This document shows, piece after piece, positions 47,401 through 59,559 of a stretch of DNA of 64,000 bases. Source of the stretch: Anas platyrhynchos (Eukaryota; Chordata; Aves; Anseriformes; Anatidae). A program made the position numbers and the translations under genes. The stretch is taken from contig NC_092613.1 in assembly GCF_047663525.1 (NCBI RefSeq), positions 4,985,501-5,049,500 of the forward strand, in the 5' to 3' direction. Below the pieces are notes generated by a model. It did no database searches. It was not told the origin of the DNA and saw nothing but the letters and a program-made list of their open reading frames with translations. Positions within the stretch are counted from its first letter, which is position 1. The number at the start of each line of letters is the position of its first letter.

Positions 47401-50400
47401 TTGCATACATCAATCCCCAAATCTTAGAAGGGAAAAAAATCGGGTTACCATCACTGTTTGCTGTCTCCTAATTCTGACTTTCTAGTAACGATTACCGGAG
47501 GGCGCCAGGTCTGTTTCTGGCAACAGACCGTTACGCTGAGTTTACTTGTACTGTATTTGGATAATCTAGTGGCTTTCAATGCAAATAGAATGTATTTACA
47601 ATAAAGCTAGTAGTTAACAGTTAAATTGGTGCCATTTTATGATCGGTCATCTCACATGCACATGCTCTCTCATTAAATTTTAAATACAGAACAATCGGAT
47701 AAAGGATTGCTAATTAAGAAGAGAGTATATATCAGATGACCAATTAGTGATAAAGTAGAAGCTATCCTAAGGATTCCTTTACTCATGGAATGCAAATTAT
47801 TTCAGGCTCTTAACGTATGTTTAAATCAAGTTTGCATTGTAACTGTATGTGTAGATCTGTCACAGGTGGAAAAATGTAAGGAGTTTCATTAAATCAGTAG
47901 GAATAACAAGAGCATGGTCTGTGTTGTATGGTGTTCAGGACTGGGTGGTAACTCACCATGAGAGGCTATAATTACATACCCACAGCTTTCCTTAATGAGT
48001 CTGTCTTGAAATATTAACGGCTAGAACAAATATTGCCAGAGGATAAGCTTGATACGTTGGATGCAGGGACAGAATAGATCAGCTGGCAGCAGTCCCCAAG
48101 GCAATCCTAAGGCTGTTTTGCAGGAAGAGGGCATTATGGCATTGTTGACTTCAATAGCTGCCTTCCTGCATTTCCTCCATCACAAAATGCTTCCGAGGTG
48201 CAATCCTCAGGCTAGTGCCCTGCTCCAAATGATCGGAGTCATTGAATCTCCTTTCATTTACTAGTGCAGCATTACAGAAGTGTTTCCCTTAGTCTCCTAC
48301 TTCTTAGAAGTCTTGCATCTTATCTGAATTCATCTACACACACTTCACAGCAGTGTAAGGATCCTGAGTCAGCTCTGAGCAAGTGAACTTGCATTCCAGA
48401 AGAATGCTGGAGAGGTAACCAGATGTTCCCCTCGAGGCATCCCACTTCCTTCTCAGCACAGTATGTAGCCCAGGAGATGGCTATCTTCAAGAAGATGGCA
48501 CTCCCTTTTGAAGAGAATTCTTGAAACTTTTTGATGTAGCTGTAGAATGAATTCTGCTTAGCATTTAGAATTCAGCCATGGATCATCTTGAAACGAGAGA
48601 CTTGTACCAGCATTTACATGTGTGATGTTAAATGCAAGTAATTTATTGAAAAATACAGTATTTGTTTTGGCTTCAGCCCTAGGATCGGACTGTGCTGCAT
48701 AATGTTCGAGAGAATGGCTGGATCCCTGAAGGACAAAGCCATCAATCTTTGTCACAGGACTTCTGTCTCTCGGTGGCACCCAGCACAATGGGGCTCCAGT
48801 CCCGAGGGAGGCCTCTGAGCATCAGCATAGCAGGAACGCTGAGTGCCGCGCTGCTTTCCTTGCCTACAGATGAGTTTCAGCCGCTGTGATTAGATGACGT
48901 GTCTGGAGGCAACGGACTGTTTATTGTGCATTACTCACTGACTTGTGCAATAAATCTGTTTAAAGTAGTGTTTCTTCTTGCAGCAGGATGGGAAGAAGGT
49001 GGACAGCGGTACGATGACATCCTGAATGCCAATTAATATTCCACAGGCATCCACGTTAGACAGAGTAGGCCGCAGGCAACCAACCTTTATTTTAACTTAA
49101 TCTCTTGGTGGTTTTAAGTACTTCCCAAAGGTGTGTTTTTGCTATCTGCAAAAAAGGAATCCACTTCAAATGAGATTATTTCAAGGCAGCTGCCGTTGAC
49201 TGAATTGCTTCTCATCGAGAAGTAGCGTGGTGTTTCTTATGTCTGGGCACCATCACTGTTAGACTCCTGCGATCATTGACATGCATTTGCTTTCTCATTA
49301 GTCCTGTTCTGATAACTCCAGGACATCAGAAGATGGAGCATCCTCCCCCTTGAAATGAAAGTGGCCTCATTCCTAGCAATCTGCAGCTTGTTTGGTACCT
49401 TAGCTTGGTAGAAATAATCTTGTGTGTTAAGTCTGGTAAACCTCTAAGCATAAACGTGTTTTTTTTTTTCATTAGACAAGTGGAACATCCAGTGATGGAG
49501 ATGATGAAGATGACCAAGATGAAACATACTTTTCTGTTTCTCTGTCTCCCACTGGAATCAGGTTATATACGTTTAATCTCTTTTCCATCTTTATTTTGGC
49601 TTATTTTAACATTTTGGAGAAGTTTGTTAACCTGCAGGTAAACGTCTTTGAAAGCACAGAGTTTGTGGAAATTCTTACTTAGAAAAAGCCTTGAGAAATG
49701 TTTGGAGCTAGATAAACAAGACTTCCTGGAGCTAGAGTGCCTTAAGTGCAGCATTTAACTTTTGCCTGGGATTCCTGCGATCCCACTGTCATGACTGCAA
49801 ACAACAAAGAGTCTGTTGTGCTACTGGATGTGCTTGGGCACTCAGAAACTTCTGAAGCTGAGTCAAAATGATACTGCAGTTGAGTTGTAATAGCTCTTCT
49901 TGATGCTCAGAAAAAATGTATTTTGCTATCATTCTTAGAGCAACAAACAGAAAGCATATTCAAGAATATCATTCTTGTTAATTACTTGTGTGCCATGTCC
50001 CAGATGCATCTCTATAGGGAAATGAGGTGTCCAGTATGAGAGTTAAGCACTGTCTCTCTGTTCCAGTTACAAAAAGGTGGTACTTGGGTTAATTTCAAAA
50101 GGTAATTTTATATCTAGATGTTTTGCTTTGTCATTTGTGTTTGTTGTTTTTTTTTTGTGTGTGTTTTTGTTGTTGTTGTTGTTTTGTTTTTTTCCATTCT
50201 GCCCTAATTACAAGATTCATTTCCTTGCCTAATTTTAAGTCTGTATTATAGTCTGTGATATGTCTGAAAGATAACAGATGTTGGTTCTGTAGAATCAGTG
50301 ATGAGAGTTCAGGTTACCTGAAACAACACTTGTTTGCTTGTCTGTCTTATAGAACCAGCAGGAAGAGGCCAAAGAAAAAAAGTAGGCAGTCACCAGCTCA

Positions 50401-50629
50401 GAAGAAAATGAAAACTGTTGATATGGAAGAAGTGATGTTGGTACCAGAAAAGGTAGAGGACAGAGAAGCAGCAGTACAGGAAAAGGGGGAGAACAGAGCA
50501 GAAAAAGCACAGCAAGCAACCGCTCAGTGTTCAGTATCTGAAACTGTCAAGTTTGTGGTCCTTGCACTCTCTGTGTTTCTGATCTTCGTGCATCTGACTA
50601 TGATGGTAATACTAACAGTCTGCTCGTGA
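44395..50629 (+). CDS. Tail-anchored membrane protein, 173 aa, four coding exons; family not recognised
   Basis: The coding sequence joins 44395-44479, 46396-46469, 49476-49561 and 50353-50629. All introns are GT-AG, the phases match (1, 0, 2), and no stop interrupts the joined frame. The start at 44395 is in a good context (GAAGAGATGG). The protein begins MAETTTDMLIQRPEERADEH. A Ser/Thr-rich part (about residues 38-60) leads into an acidic cluster (SSDGDDEDDQDE, about 58-69) resembling casein kinase 2 sites. Then comes a basic cluster (RKRPKKKSRQ, about 84-93, continuing QKKMK), which could act as a nuclear signal or bind acidic lipid. A charged, probably helical linker follows. The last 26 residues form one hydrophobic segment (KFVVLALSVFLIFVHL onward) ending only at the C-terminus, with no N-terminal signal peptide. 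That is the layout of a tail-anchored protein facing the cytosol or nucleus. Residue positions are my own counts. I could not name the family; emerin- or LAP2-like inner nuclear membrane proteins were considered, but no LEM domain is visible. Upstream coding exons cannot be excluded. Confidence 0.8.
44480..46395 (+). other. Intron between coding exons 1 and 2
   Basis: AT-rich, GTGAGT to TTCAG. No repeat or conserved-looking element was noted apart from short A runs near 45796 and 45842. Confidence 0.7.
46396..46469 (+). CDS. Exon 3: 74 nt, residues 29-53
   Basis: The acceptor CTCCTCGTTCAG precedes the exon and the donor GAA|GTAAGT follows it. The split codon A|AC gives Asn29. The segment reads NRSTGVTFETKDFKVTAGC and onward to GTSE, polar and mostly uncharged. 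Confidence 0.78.
46470..49475 (+). other. Intron between coding exons 2 and 3
   Basis: Three kilobases of AT-rich sequence with no recognised repeat. A GC-rich word, ACCGGAGGGCGCCAGG at 47493-47508, resembles the core of a CTCF site (AGGGCGCC) and is isolated in AT-rich surroundings. Short open frames near 47258 and 48049 have no splice support. Confidence 0.6.
49476..49561 (+). CDS. Exon 4: 86 nt, acidic segment
   Basis: A T-rich tract and CATTAG precede it. It encodes TSGTSSDGDDEDDQDETYFS and then VSLSPTGI, ending in phase 2 at AATCAG|GTTATA, a weaker donor than the others. The acidic run with flanking serines is the most distinctive part of the protein. Confidence 0.78.
49562..50352 (+). 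other. Last intron
   Basis: About 790 bp from GTTATA to the acceptor TCTGTCTTATAG. It contains a T/G-rich simple region (50146-50192) with TTG repeats. Confidence 0.7.
50353..50629 (+). CDS. Exon 5: basic segment and membrane anchor, with stop
   Basis: The first base completes Arg82 (AG|A). The exon encodes the basic cluster, a charged linker rich in Glu and Lys, and the single hydrophobic C-terminal segment, stopping at TGA 50627-50629. The same frame is also open upstream of the acceptor, so the acceptor choice rests on phase agreement with the preceding exon. Confidence 0.82.
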
Positions 50630-51510
50630 TCTGCATTCTGGAAAGAAAGAAAGAGCACTGCGACACTAAGCAGTGCTTAGCAGTGACTACAGAACTGAAG
50701 AATGCTCTTTCCTTTCCCTGCTGTTTGTGAACAAGGTCTTCAGGTAGTGAATTAAAAGGCTGGTTGGAGGGTAAAAAGTCTGTGACTTGTCTGTACGTAG
50801 TGTTCACTCTATGCAGTGGTTCTAGCTCCTGGAACTGTGACTTGCTGTACTGTTTCTTTTCTGCTGAAGCCAAGTTGACACTTGGATGCATGTTTTGTGC
50901 CCCAGTTAAGAGATCTTCACTCAGAAGGGTTTGGAGTTCTGTATTTTTTTTTCCTAAACTGCCTCCAGCAGGGATTATTCTGTCTCTGAGAAAGTAAAGC
51001 TCCTCTAAGCTCTGGTTGTATTACATTTGAGAAACACCAGATATAAATTGAGGGAACAAAGTGCTTCCCGTCTGGCAAGACAGGTGATGGCTGTAGCATA
51101 ATACAAGCTATGAAGGCTCAAGGGAGGAGTTATTATGTCTTAACCACTTCTGGAAGAATATCCTTTCCCCTTCAAGTCTAGAAATGCTACTTACAAGGGG
51201 GAGTGGTGGAAGTGAGGCTCTGCTGTACATAGCCTGCTACTTTCCATCTGAAGAAGATCTAACTTTGTGTGATGTTTTCATAAATCATGACACTTGGATT
51301 TAAATGACTCCTGGGTTAAGATCAAAATGAGTCCTTTCAGTATTTTTTAATTTCACGGGAGAAATGCAGAACTTTTGGTCTGGCACATAATCTGAAGGAA
51401 TACACTGAAGCATCCTAAAATTGCTGAAGGCATTTGATTCTAAAAACTGCTCATTTTCTCTCGTCTGTGTGTGCTTTGCCAAGAAATAAAACTTAATATC
51501 CTTACGTCTG
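50630..51510 (+). other. 3' untranslated region
   Basis: About 880 bp between the stop codon and the first well-placed AATAAA. It contains no long frame on the + strand and has the moderate AT content typical of vertebrate 3' UTRs. Confidence 0.6.
51485..51490 (+). terminator. Polyadenylation signal AATAAA
   Basis: A canonical AATAAA in the context GAAATAAAACTT, with a T/GT-rich stretch (TCCTTACGTCTGATACTGCT) starting about 10 bp after it. Cleavage would fall at about 51505-51515. Confidence 0.6.
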
Positions 51511-54500
51511 ATACTGCTTGGTTTAAGAGGAAAATCCTTCCTGTGTAAGTTGTAACACAGTAAATTAATGGTACAAGATAGTGAACAATTTCCTCAATTT
51601 TTAAGACCTTCATCTTTACTATGTGTGCACTTTATAATCTTTACTTCATATCTTCACAATGCCTTTTAATATGAGGTAAGAGGTTACCTCTCTTCTAAGT
51701 AGGATAAATGGTAATAAATGAGGAGTTTGACTCCTGTAACAGTCAAAGTAGGATCAAGGTTGCTGGATTTCCACTAAGGTGTGGTGTTAGCTCTGTATTC
51801 TCAGAGGTTTCCTGCTTTATGAAGCTCATTTTCCAGTTTAGCAAATGCGATGAAAGCTGGAATGTGTAGTATATTTGCATGATGTTGCTTTCATAGGAAA
51901 ATAATTTAGCTATTTCAAATTGCTATGTAAATGCTAGCCATCAAGTAGAATCGCTTCCCTGTTAAGTAACTGATGGACCATGTCGGTTCTGCTTCATGCT
52001 TAAGGCTTTGCTCTGCAATTCTTATATGCCCCCACTGTCTAGCCATCTCACATTTCCTCTGCAAAACCTTGTCTGGGATGATCCAATCGATGCATGGTTG
52101 CTTTGATGTGGTTATGTAGGATGGCAGAGCTGTGGCCGTGCCATTTCTCCTGGATTTAACAGCCCATCCTGCTATGAAGTTTAACGTGTTCCACAGCAGG
52201 TGGGACTGCTGTTTAACTCTCAAATCTGCATTGAACTGCAGAATACATTGCCAGTGGAAAAACAAAATGGCCAGTGGGGGCTGCTTGTAGGTTTGGAATG
52301 CTCCAGTTCTTGTCTGTACCCCCACATTCCAGTTTCCTGTGGGTCCTGGGAAGTGTTCCTTTGCTTCTGAAAATACTTATCTTCGTGTTGGTAAAGGGTA
52401 GCCTTGCAAACATATCTGTTTATGGCTGGCACAGCAGAAAAGTTGTTAAACTACCAGGTCATTCTCCTCACACTGAAATAATCCTTGTGGATCACAGGTA
52501 GAACTCCACGCCTTTTTATGTACTAGAATTGAGGGCATTGTGAGACAGCAAGGAGAGCACACAGTAGACAGTTGATGTTGAAAAATAACTGGCATTAACT
52601 TCAGAACCTTGTTCTTTTCAGGAAACAAGTTATTGGTTGCTGTCATTTGGAAATCTTACATGCTGGTATGGAAGGAGGTGGAATTCCTCCTCTCTTAGGG
52701 TTAGCTGGGGTGCCCCATGTGTATTTTCCCACTTATTTTTCTGTTCAGTGTTTACTGGGTTGTCTTAGTCTGTCCTTTCAATTAAGGATATCAAAGCATT
52801 GGCTTCAAGGATGAGGATTTTCTAAATCCTTCTTGGCAATGGATGACAAAAACATTAACCTCCTGTTGCTCAACATATAAGGGGTGTATCCTCATGCTGA
52901 GGAGCATGTGCTGTTCTGATCTTTATATGATATAAACATGTTAGTGCCCAACATTGTTTTATTGTCTTCACTTTGTTATACAAATATTCCTCACTTTAAA
53001 AAAAAAAATAATAGTAAAGTGTAGTGGGAGGGAGGATTAGAGCAAGTTCCTGGGCACACGAGGTGCTGCAGCTTAAGCTGTGCTTGGAAAAGAAACTCTC
53101 AATCTGCCTCTCTGTTGCACAGGAGGTAGGCTTGCTGGGCTTGTTGGAAATGACAGCTAGCCTCAGGTTCCTCCCAGCCTCAGGTGGTGGTATTGACCCT
53201 GTTACTGACCAACCTTCTGCAAGAAAAATCTGTACACGGCTGCAAGTCTTGTTAGTATTGGATTTGAATTAAAAATGCCTTCATTTAAACTCAAAATGGG
53301 GAGACACAGACAGCTTCCTCCACCCCCAGAGAAGTTCAGTTTGTGCCAAGTCTCCTCTAGCTCAGTGGAAATTAGTGAGGCAGCGTAGCAATCTTGCCAG
53401 AACAGAGTAGGAACCAATCCTGCTTCCCTGGGGAGCGAGTTTAGCACACATTGTGCTTGTTCATTTTATTGAGCAGCTCACCAAAACAAACAAGTGTCGT
53501 GTAGGTGGTGTCTGACCCACTGAAGGTAAGCTGTGCCCATTCCATCACACCTCCCAGTCCCTGCTCCCAGGTTGGTGTGGTCTCAGCCACTAAAATTGGA
53601 GTTAAAGGGAGTATTCACTTGGGAGGGGGCTATCTTTAAACCATGTGATTATTTTTTTTCCTGTATTTTTTTTTCTTAAGGCTTTTCTTTTAACTGTAAG
53701 ACAGGGTTATGAATCCTTGTAACAAGTGCAAGGTGCACTAAATGGGCCGCATGGTGGTGACCTCCAGCAGTAGGTCTCAAAGTGGGGCAAACGCTGTGTC
53801 CCAGGGGGACTGGGGTGGTGACTGTCTTAACTCGCTTCCAGTTGTCGGTATTTACAAGAAGTCTGCCTGTGGGATAGTCTGCTGAGGAAAGAAAATGATG
53901 ATCCTTGAAAGTGAGCTGGAGGATCTTGCCCTAAAGGAGGGATTTAGGCCGCACGGTTTTTGGGCTGGCCTTTTCTCCCTACCCAGGAGGCAGAATCCAA
54001 GTGCTTTCTCCTTCTTCCTCAGAAGAATAAACTCTTTTAAGGTGTGATTTAAGGAGCACATCACCCACGGGGATTTGTGCCCCACAGATGACATCCTTAC
54101 ATCTAAAGGAGAACGGGCCTGGCACCTCCCTCAGATGGCGGCAGTGTCCTCGTTGCTGGTCTGCAGGTTTTCTTGTCAGAGCTCTCCTCTTCGCCCCCAG
54201 CCCCTTCACCCTGCTTTGTGAAGTTCCTGTGAAAGGTTAAATAGGATCACTGATGAAGAGATGTCCCAATGCCACCCACGTCCCCCAGCCCAGCAGCTGG
54301 CCCTGCATCTCAGGCACCTTCCCTGCCACTCGGAGCCCGCTGCAGGCCGGCTGCGCTCCGGAGCCGTCTCCCCACATCTCCAATTCCGTGTGCTGCAGCC
54401 TCCTCCACCACAGACCTGTCAGCAAGGATCTGTGCCTGGCAGAAACAGCTCTGGGAGAGCGGTGACAGCCAAATGGTTGCTAAATGGGGAGTAGCTGGAG

Positions 54501-57500
54501 CGCTGCTGTAGCAGGGAGGTCAATTATAATCGACTTCCCTGTAACACCGCGCTGTGTTCTCAGAGACACCCCCAGGATGGGCAGCAGCTGGGGCTGGAAG
54601 TTGTCTGGAGATGGAAAGCTACAAAGATGAGAACAGGTCTGATGGGTGAGAATCTTCTTCCTCCAGTGTTTGCCTTGCTCTGCCTGGGGACAGCTTTTCT
54701 CTGCTGCCACAGCCACGTAAGAAGCTCGGAGTCCGCTCACTGCTGCCCTGGGCTTTAGCTACGTGCATATGTGCCCAAGATATTGCAGGTGGAGAACCAA
54801 TTTTAAAGCCAACTTATAAGGAGCACACAAGGGAGATGCCTGTCAGAGGTGTTTGCCAAGCAGTCGTGGTCCGGCCAAGCCGGGACCAAATTCCTGCAGA
54901 AGGACACACGCGGGGTTTTGCTGGCTTGTCACAAAAGCATCAGGTGTCAGAGCCAAGAAAAGAAATTCTCACTAGTGAGAATTGGGTAAAAATACATTGT
55001 TAGAGATTAATGCATTTGCCCATAAATTTAGCTTTGGGGATCAGCATAACAGAAGGAGGAAGGCAGGTTCTGAGACGTGGAAGTGTTTCATTGTGGCAAC
55101 CTTTGGAACAAAGCACCTTGGCTTCTGAAAGCATTTCAGTTTGAAACTGCTCTTTTTCTTTTGACAGCACAAAATACTTACACATTTAGACCCCACCAGA
55201 ACCATCCAAACAAAAGAAAAAGATTATCTTCAATTTAAATGAAAATGTTGAGGTCAGAGTAGGAATTAATTCACCAAAATCTATTAAAATAGTATTTCTG
55301 TTGAAACAAACCAGAATTTTGCATTTTTTACCCACACACCCCTTACAAATCCTTTCTTTAAACATTCTGCTCTTGTCTCTTATCGTTGCCTGGTCCATGA
55401 ATGATTAACCCCTCCTTCTTTTGAAGAGTAGAGAACAAAACCCCGCAGTCCAAAGTCCCTTTTCTTGCTTAGGCATTCAGCTCTTTCTCCGAGCTAGATG
55501 CGTTTTGCAAAAGACCCAAGGCACGTTTCCGTGCCCTGCACTTGAATACATTGACTCTTGCTGGGCTGCTCAGGAAGGCGGGTGTGATCTCCCACTCTAA
55601 CAGACGATCCCTTAGTGAATACAGAAGAGATGCAGCTGGTGATACCAGCAAACCATTGCTTTATTCCACCGTTCTGGTAACCATTCATGGAGACCAGCTA
55701 TTCCCTGCTATGTCTCACATAAACCCTCTCCCTAGAAACAAACCATTATTTTTTTCCAGTTGTAAATAAACACGAACTTGCATTTTTTTTTTCATAAAAC
55801 ACATGCAAACCCAGATGCACGCAGCCTCACCGGTTAAACAGCTCAAAGCCTTTCCGTGCTGCTGCTGCAATCCTGCTAACTGTAGCTAATCTTGAAGGTT
55901 ACTGGGTGTAGGGTTTTTTTTCCCAGCAACTGTCTTTTCAAAGTGCCTGTCTCTGCTGAAATGATGTCTCTCTGCGTTTGTCAGCTGGGCAGACACAGCT
56001 GGTGGACTTCTCCCCGTGGGTTAAATATTCTGATTGAGAGATCCCGAAGCTCTCAGCTCCTGTCTCCGTGCATTAAGGTGACTATCTGCACTGTAACCAG
56101 CCCAGGGCCCTGCAGGAGGGAGAATTAATTAATTAACTAGTTAATTAACTGTCAGGTTGCCAAATCTCCAGAAGAAATGACAGTCCCCCTGCATTGCCCC
56201 CCACCGTTTGCTCCGGGGGCTGCAGCCACTGCTGGCACCCAGATGCGCATGGGCAAGTCCTGGCCCTGTTGCTTGTTTTTTTCCCCTTCATCTCCATAAT
56301 TCTGGTTTCTTCTGAAAGAAGGCTTTTCTGGTTTTGGGGGCAGTGCTTTTTGGCTGTGTTTTTCCTTTTTTTTTTTTTATTTTTCATCTCCTGGCCTGCT
56401 TGCTGCAGCTGAACACGCCTTTCCCAGACCTGATGGGAAGTGGTCCTGGCAGGAGCGCTCGTTGGACTGAGCTGGCTCAACCCAAAGCGATGCAGGTAAG
56501 AAAAAAAGGAAATAAAATGTTGCTGTTTGGCTCATTTGTGTAACTTACAGGAATTCCAGCAACTCTCCTGCGGTTCCCATGGAAACAGATGTTGAATTGG
56601 AGGAAACTGCTACAGGTTTCCAGCACTATTTCTCTTCCTTTACCACCGACACCACCTTTATAATTTCCCAAGCAACCTGGTAAAGTTACCTCTCCCTTTC
56701 TGCAGCGTGAATCTGGAGTTTCCCTGGGCTGCCCCCACCCTATGGGTTCCTCGAGGTATCCCGAGGGGCACAAAGCTGTGCAATTTTCACCGTTCAGAAA
56801 GCATCTGCTGGGCGAAGCCCTGCCTTTGTGGGGAGGCTGGGGTGGTGTGGCACGGCACGCAGGCTCCATCCTACAGACGCTTATTTTCCAGCCTGTCAGG
56901 TCTGGCTCATCCACCAGGCAAGGCAGCAGCCGGGGACCGAGCATCTGGGGCTTCGTGGCCATGCTGCTGCTCCTGCCTCAATGAATTTGTCCAGTTTAAA
57001 CCCGCCTTCTTGCCCTGCCTTCATCTCTCATCTCCTTTCTCTTGCCTTTTGCAGGTGCTGCTGTGGTGCAGAGCGCTGGCAGCGGGCAGGTAAGCCTGCC
57101 TGGATCGATCTCAGACCCAACCGTGGCAAGTGAAAGGTCACTGAGGGGGCTGTGGGGTTTACTTTGTTTTGTTTTTAACTTGGGGAATGAGATGCTTATG
57201 AAGATGAAAGGGTATTTGAATTAATAAGTTGTTAGCGTTACGTATGTAGGACTGGGAGGCTGGGGAGGGTCAGGGCTGCCTGGCTGAACCCTCCCTGTCC
57301 CCCTGCAGTCGCTCACCTCGCTGCAAAAACCCGAGAGCCTCACCCGTGGGATGCCCTGCAAGGGGATGGGGCAGCCCCCCATGACACTGAAAAACAGGAG
57401 GAACGGGACGTGGGAAGCAGGGAGGAAAATGAAAAGGAGATGAAGGGCTCGAGATCAAACAGCCATGTAAAACAAAACACCAACAAATAAAAATCCCACT

Positions 57501-59559
57501 TGGGATAAATCCTCGTGTCCTGAGCCAAGGCTCTCAACCCCAGCCCCTAAAGCAGGAGCTCCCAAATGGTTTGAGAAACCAGGCTGCTGTTCTGTTTCAG
57601 AGGGGTTTGTAAAGCCTGGTCTGCCCTCAGCATGAAGAGGGTGAGTGGTGCATGGTGTGGCTGCGAGGGGCAGCTGCAGCCCTCGCTGCATCTTCCCTGC
57701 TCAGCTGTGCCCTGGGACCAGCTGCCTGCTGCTCCCCGCATGGTGCTGAGCCCAGCCCCTGGGTGCTGCTCCTGGCTGGAATTACTTTCTAGTTATTTTC
57801 GTGTCCTTCTGAAAATGCCTTTTCCACATGGGAAGGCTTTCTCCTGGTGGCAAGTTTGAGACTTGCACTACTCGTGACTGCACCTAAGCCTTTATAAGTT
57901 AGCATCTTGCCAGCTTGCACCGTGCGTTTCAAAATAAAAACATTCACTTTGTGGAAATGCCTGTATTAACTGAATTGTCGCTGAGGAAGGAGAAAAAAAA
58001 AATAATAAGCAAAAGCTGGCTGGTGACACGGGGCTTGGACTGCCAGCCCTGGGTCGGGACCTCATTTGCTCAGTAGTGCACAGACAGAAAGGCCCTGCTC
58101 ATCTTTGCTGCTGAGAGCACACGGGGTGGATGAGAAGGTGGGTTTTTTTTGTTTGTTTTTTTTTTCCCCTAACAAAACTCAGAGTAGTTTTAAGCAAAAC
58201 GCAAGCTTTGGTTTCCATTTGCCCTTTCCATTTACTCGGTTCAGCCGGCAACCTGGGGCCTCTCCTTTCCTTCCGTACGCCTCCTAACAGCTGTGAAATG
58301 TTCTGCAGGCAGGTTTTTGGTGGCTCGAGAAGACCTTTTGTGCTGGCTCTTACCTCTGGCTGTTATTAGGGCAGCTTGGAAACCCGCTGGAGTCCTTCGC
58401 TCAGAGCTGCCTGGCCTGATCTGTGAACAGTCTGGTAAATAATAATAACAAGTTACAAATACTAACTGTCCAATAATGCCAGACTGCTAACAGCCCCCCT
58501 GTTAAAATCCACTTCAATGAGGTCTTTTAAAATTTCTGAAGAGGTAAATGCCTTTGTAATGAACATCTTCGTGTTAGATGGGCCCCGTGCTTGAGGTTTT
58601 TATTTAAATGTAAATTGAATCCTCCCATCGGAAAGCTAACGGGAGATTAAAATAGCTGGTAGGGGATGAGAATTTGCTTTTATGTAGTCGTTTGACTCAA
58701 CTTCTTGTTGATTTCCTCATTTCTCTTATTTTATGGCTGGAGCTGCTTTAAAATAGTTTCTTATCTGGACCAGCACGAGCTATCAGCGGGAGCAAACCTT
58801 GGCTGCCTCGCTGCAGGCTGGCCTTGGGGCAGCACCGAGGGGTTTGCAGGACAGAGCTGAACCTGGAGCCTCTCGTGGCCGCCTCTGGGGACTGTCACCC
58901 CCGTGACGAGGAGCAAGCCCCTCCAAAATGACCACCTGGGACCCTTCCAGCTCTGCAGGGTGGGCTCGGGCAGTCAGCACCATCTGAAGGCCGAAGATGT
59001 CGAGGGCTCGCAGAGCTGACGGAGGGTCCTGAAGGCTCGGGAGCATCTGCTGGGCTGAGCTGCGAATGCCCCTCTGGGAAGGAGCTTTAAGGCTTGCTGG
59101 AAGATGCGTTGAAAGCATATTTATCTTTTGCTCAGAGATGTTTTTTCTGGACTTGAAGTTATTCTGCATCACCTTCGGGAAAAGAATAGAGAGGCAGGTC
59201 AGGGAAAGAAAAGGCCTGGATGTCATCAGGCTGGGAAACCTCTGCTTTGGAGAGGGCTGGGGCCCGAAGGTCCCAATGTCCTTATCCCATCTTGCAGCGT
59301 TCTCATTTCTGTACACCTTGAGCCTTAATTTGGTGAGCAGAAGCTCTGCCCATGGCAGGGGCTCAGCAGGGGCTCAGCTCCCCAACCCCGAGCAGCAGCA
59401 CCGGGTCCCCCAACACCACGTCCCCAGCCCAGCAGCCTGGAGCAGGGGACTTGGGGGCAGCCCCCCAGGGGCAGGTTCAACCTGGGACCTCTGCAGCGCT
59501 TCCACTGCTCCCTTCTGCCTCTTTTTTCCCCGTTCCCTCCAGTTTCTGGTAGTTTTGTC
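51511..59559. other. Intergenic-like stretch, no recognised gene
   Basis: AT-rich at first, becoming GC-richer from about 54 kb. No exon, RNA gene or transposon could be supported. It contains a 20-bp TTAA-based palindrome (56129), A or T runs near 52998, 53651, 55786 and 56367, and a further AATAAA near 57934. Confidence 0.5.
56129..56148. repeat. Perfect 20-bp AT-rich palindrome
   Basis: Two TTAATTAA blocks flank CTAG, so the whole 20 bp equals its own reverse complement. The cluster carries overlapping TAATTA homeodomain cores, and another TTAATTAA partly overlaps on the left. It may be a homeodomain dimer site or a simple TTAA expansion. Confidence 0.5.
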
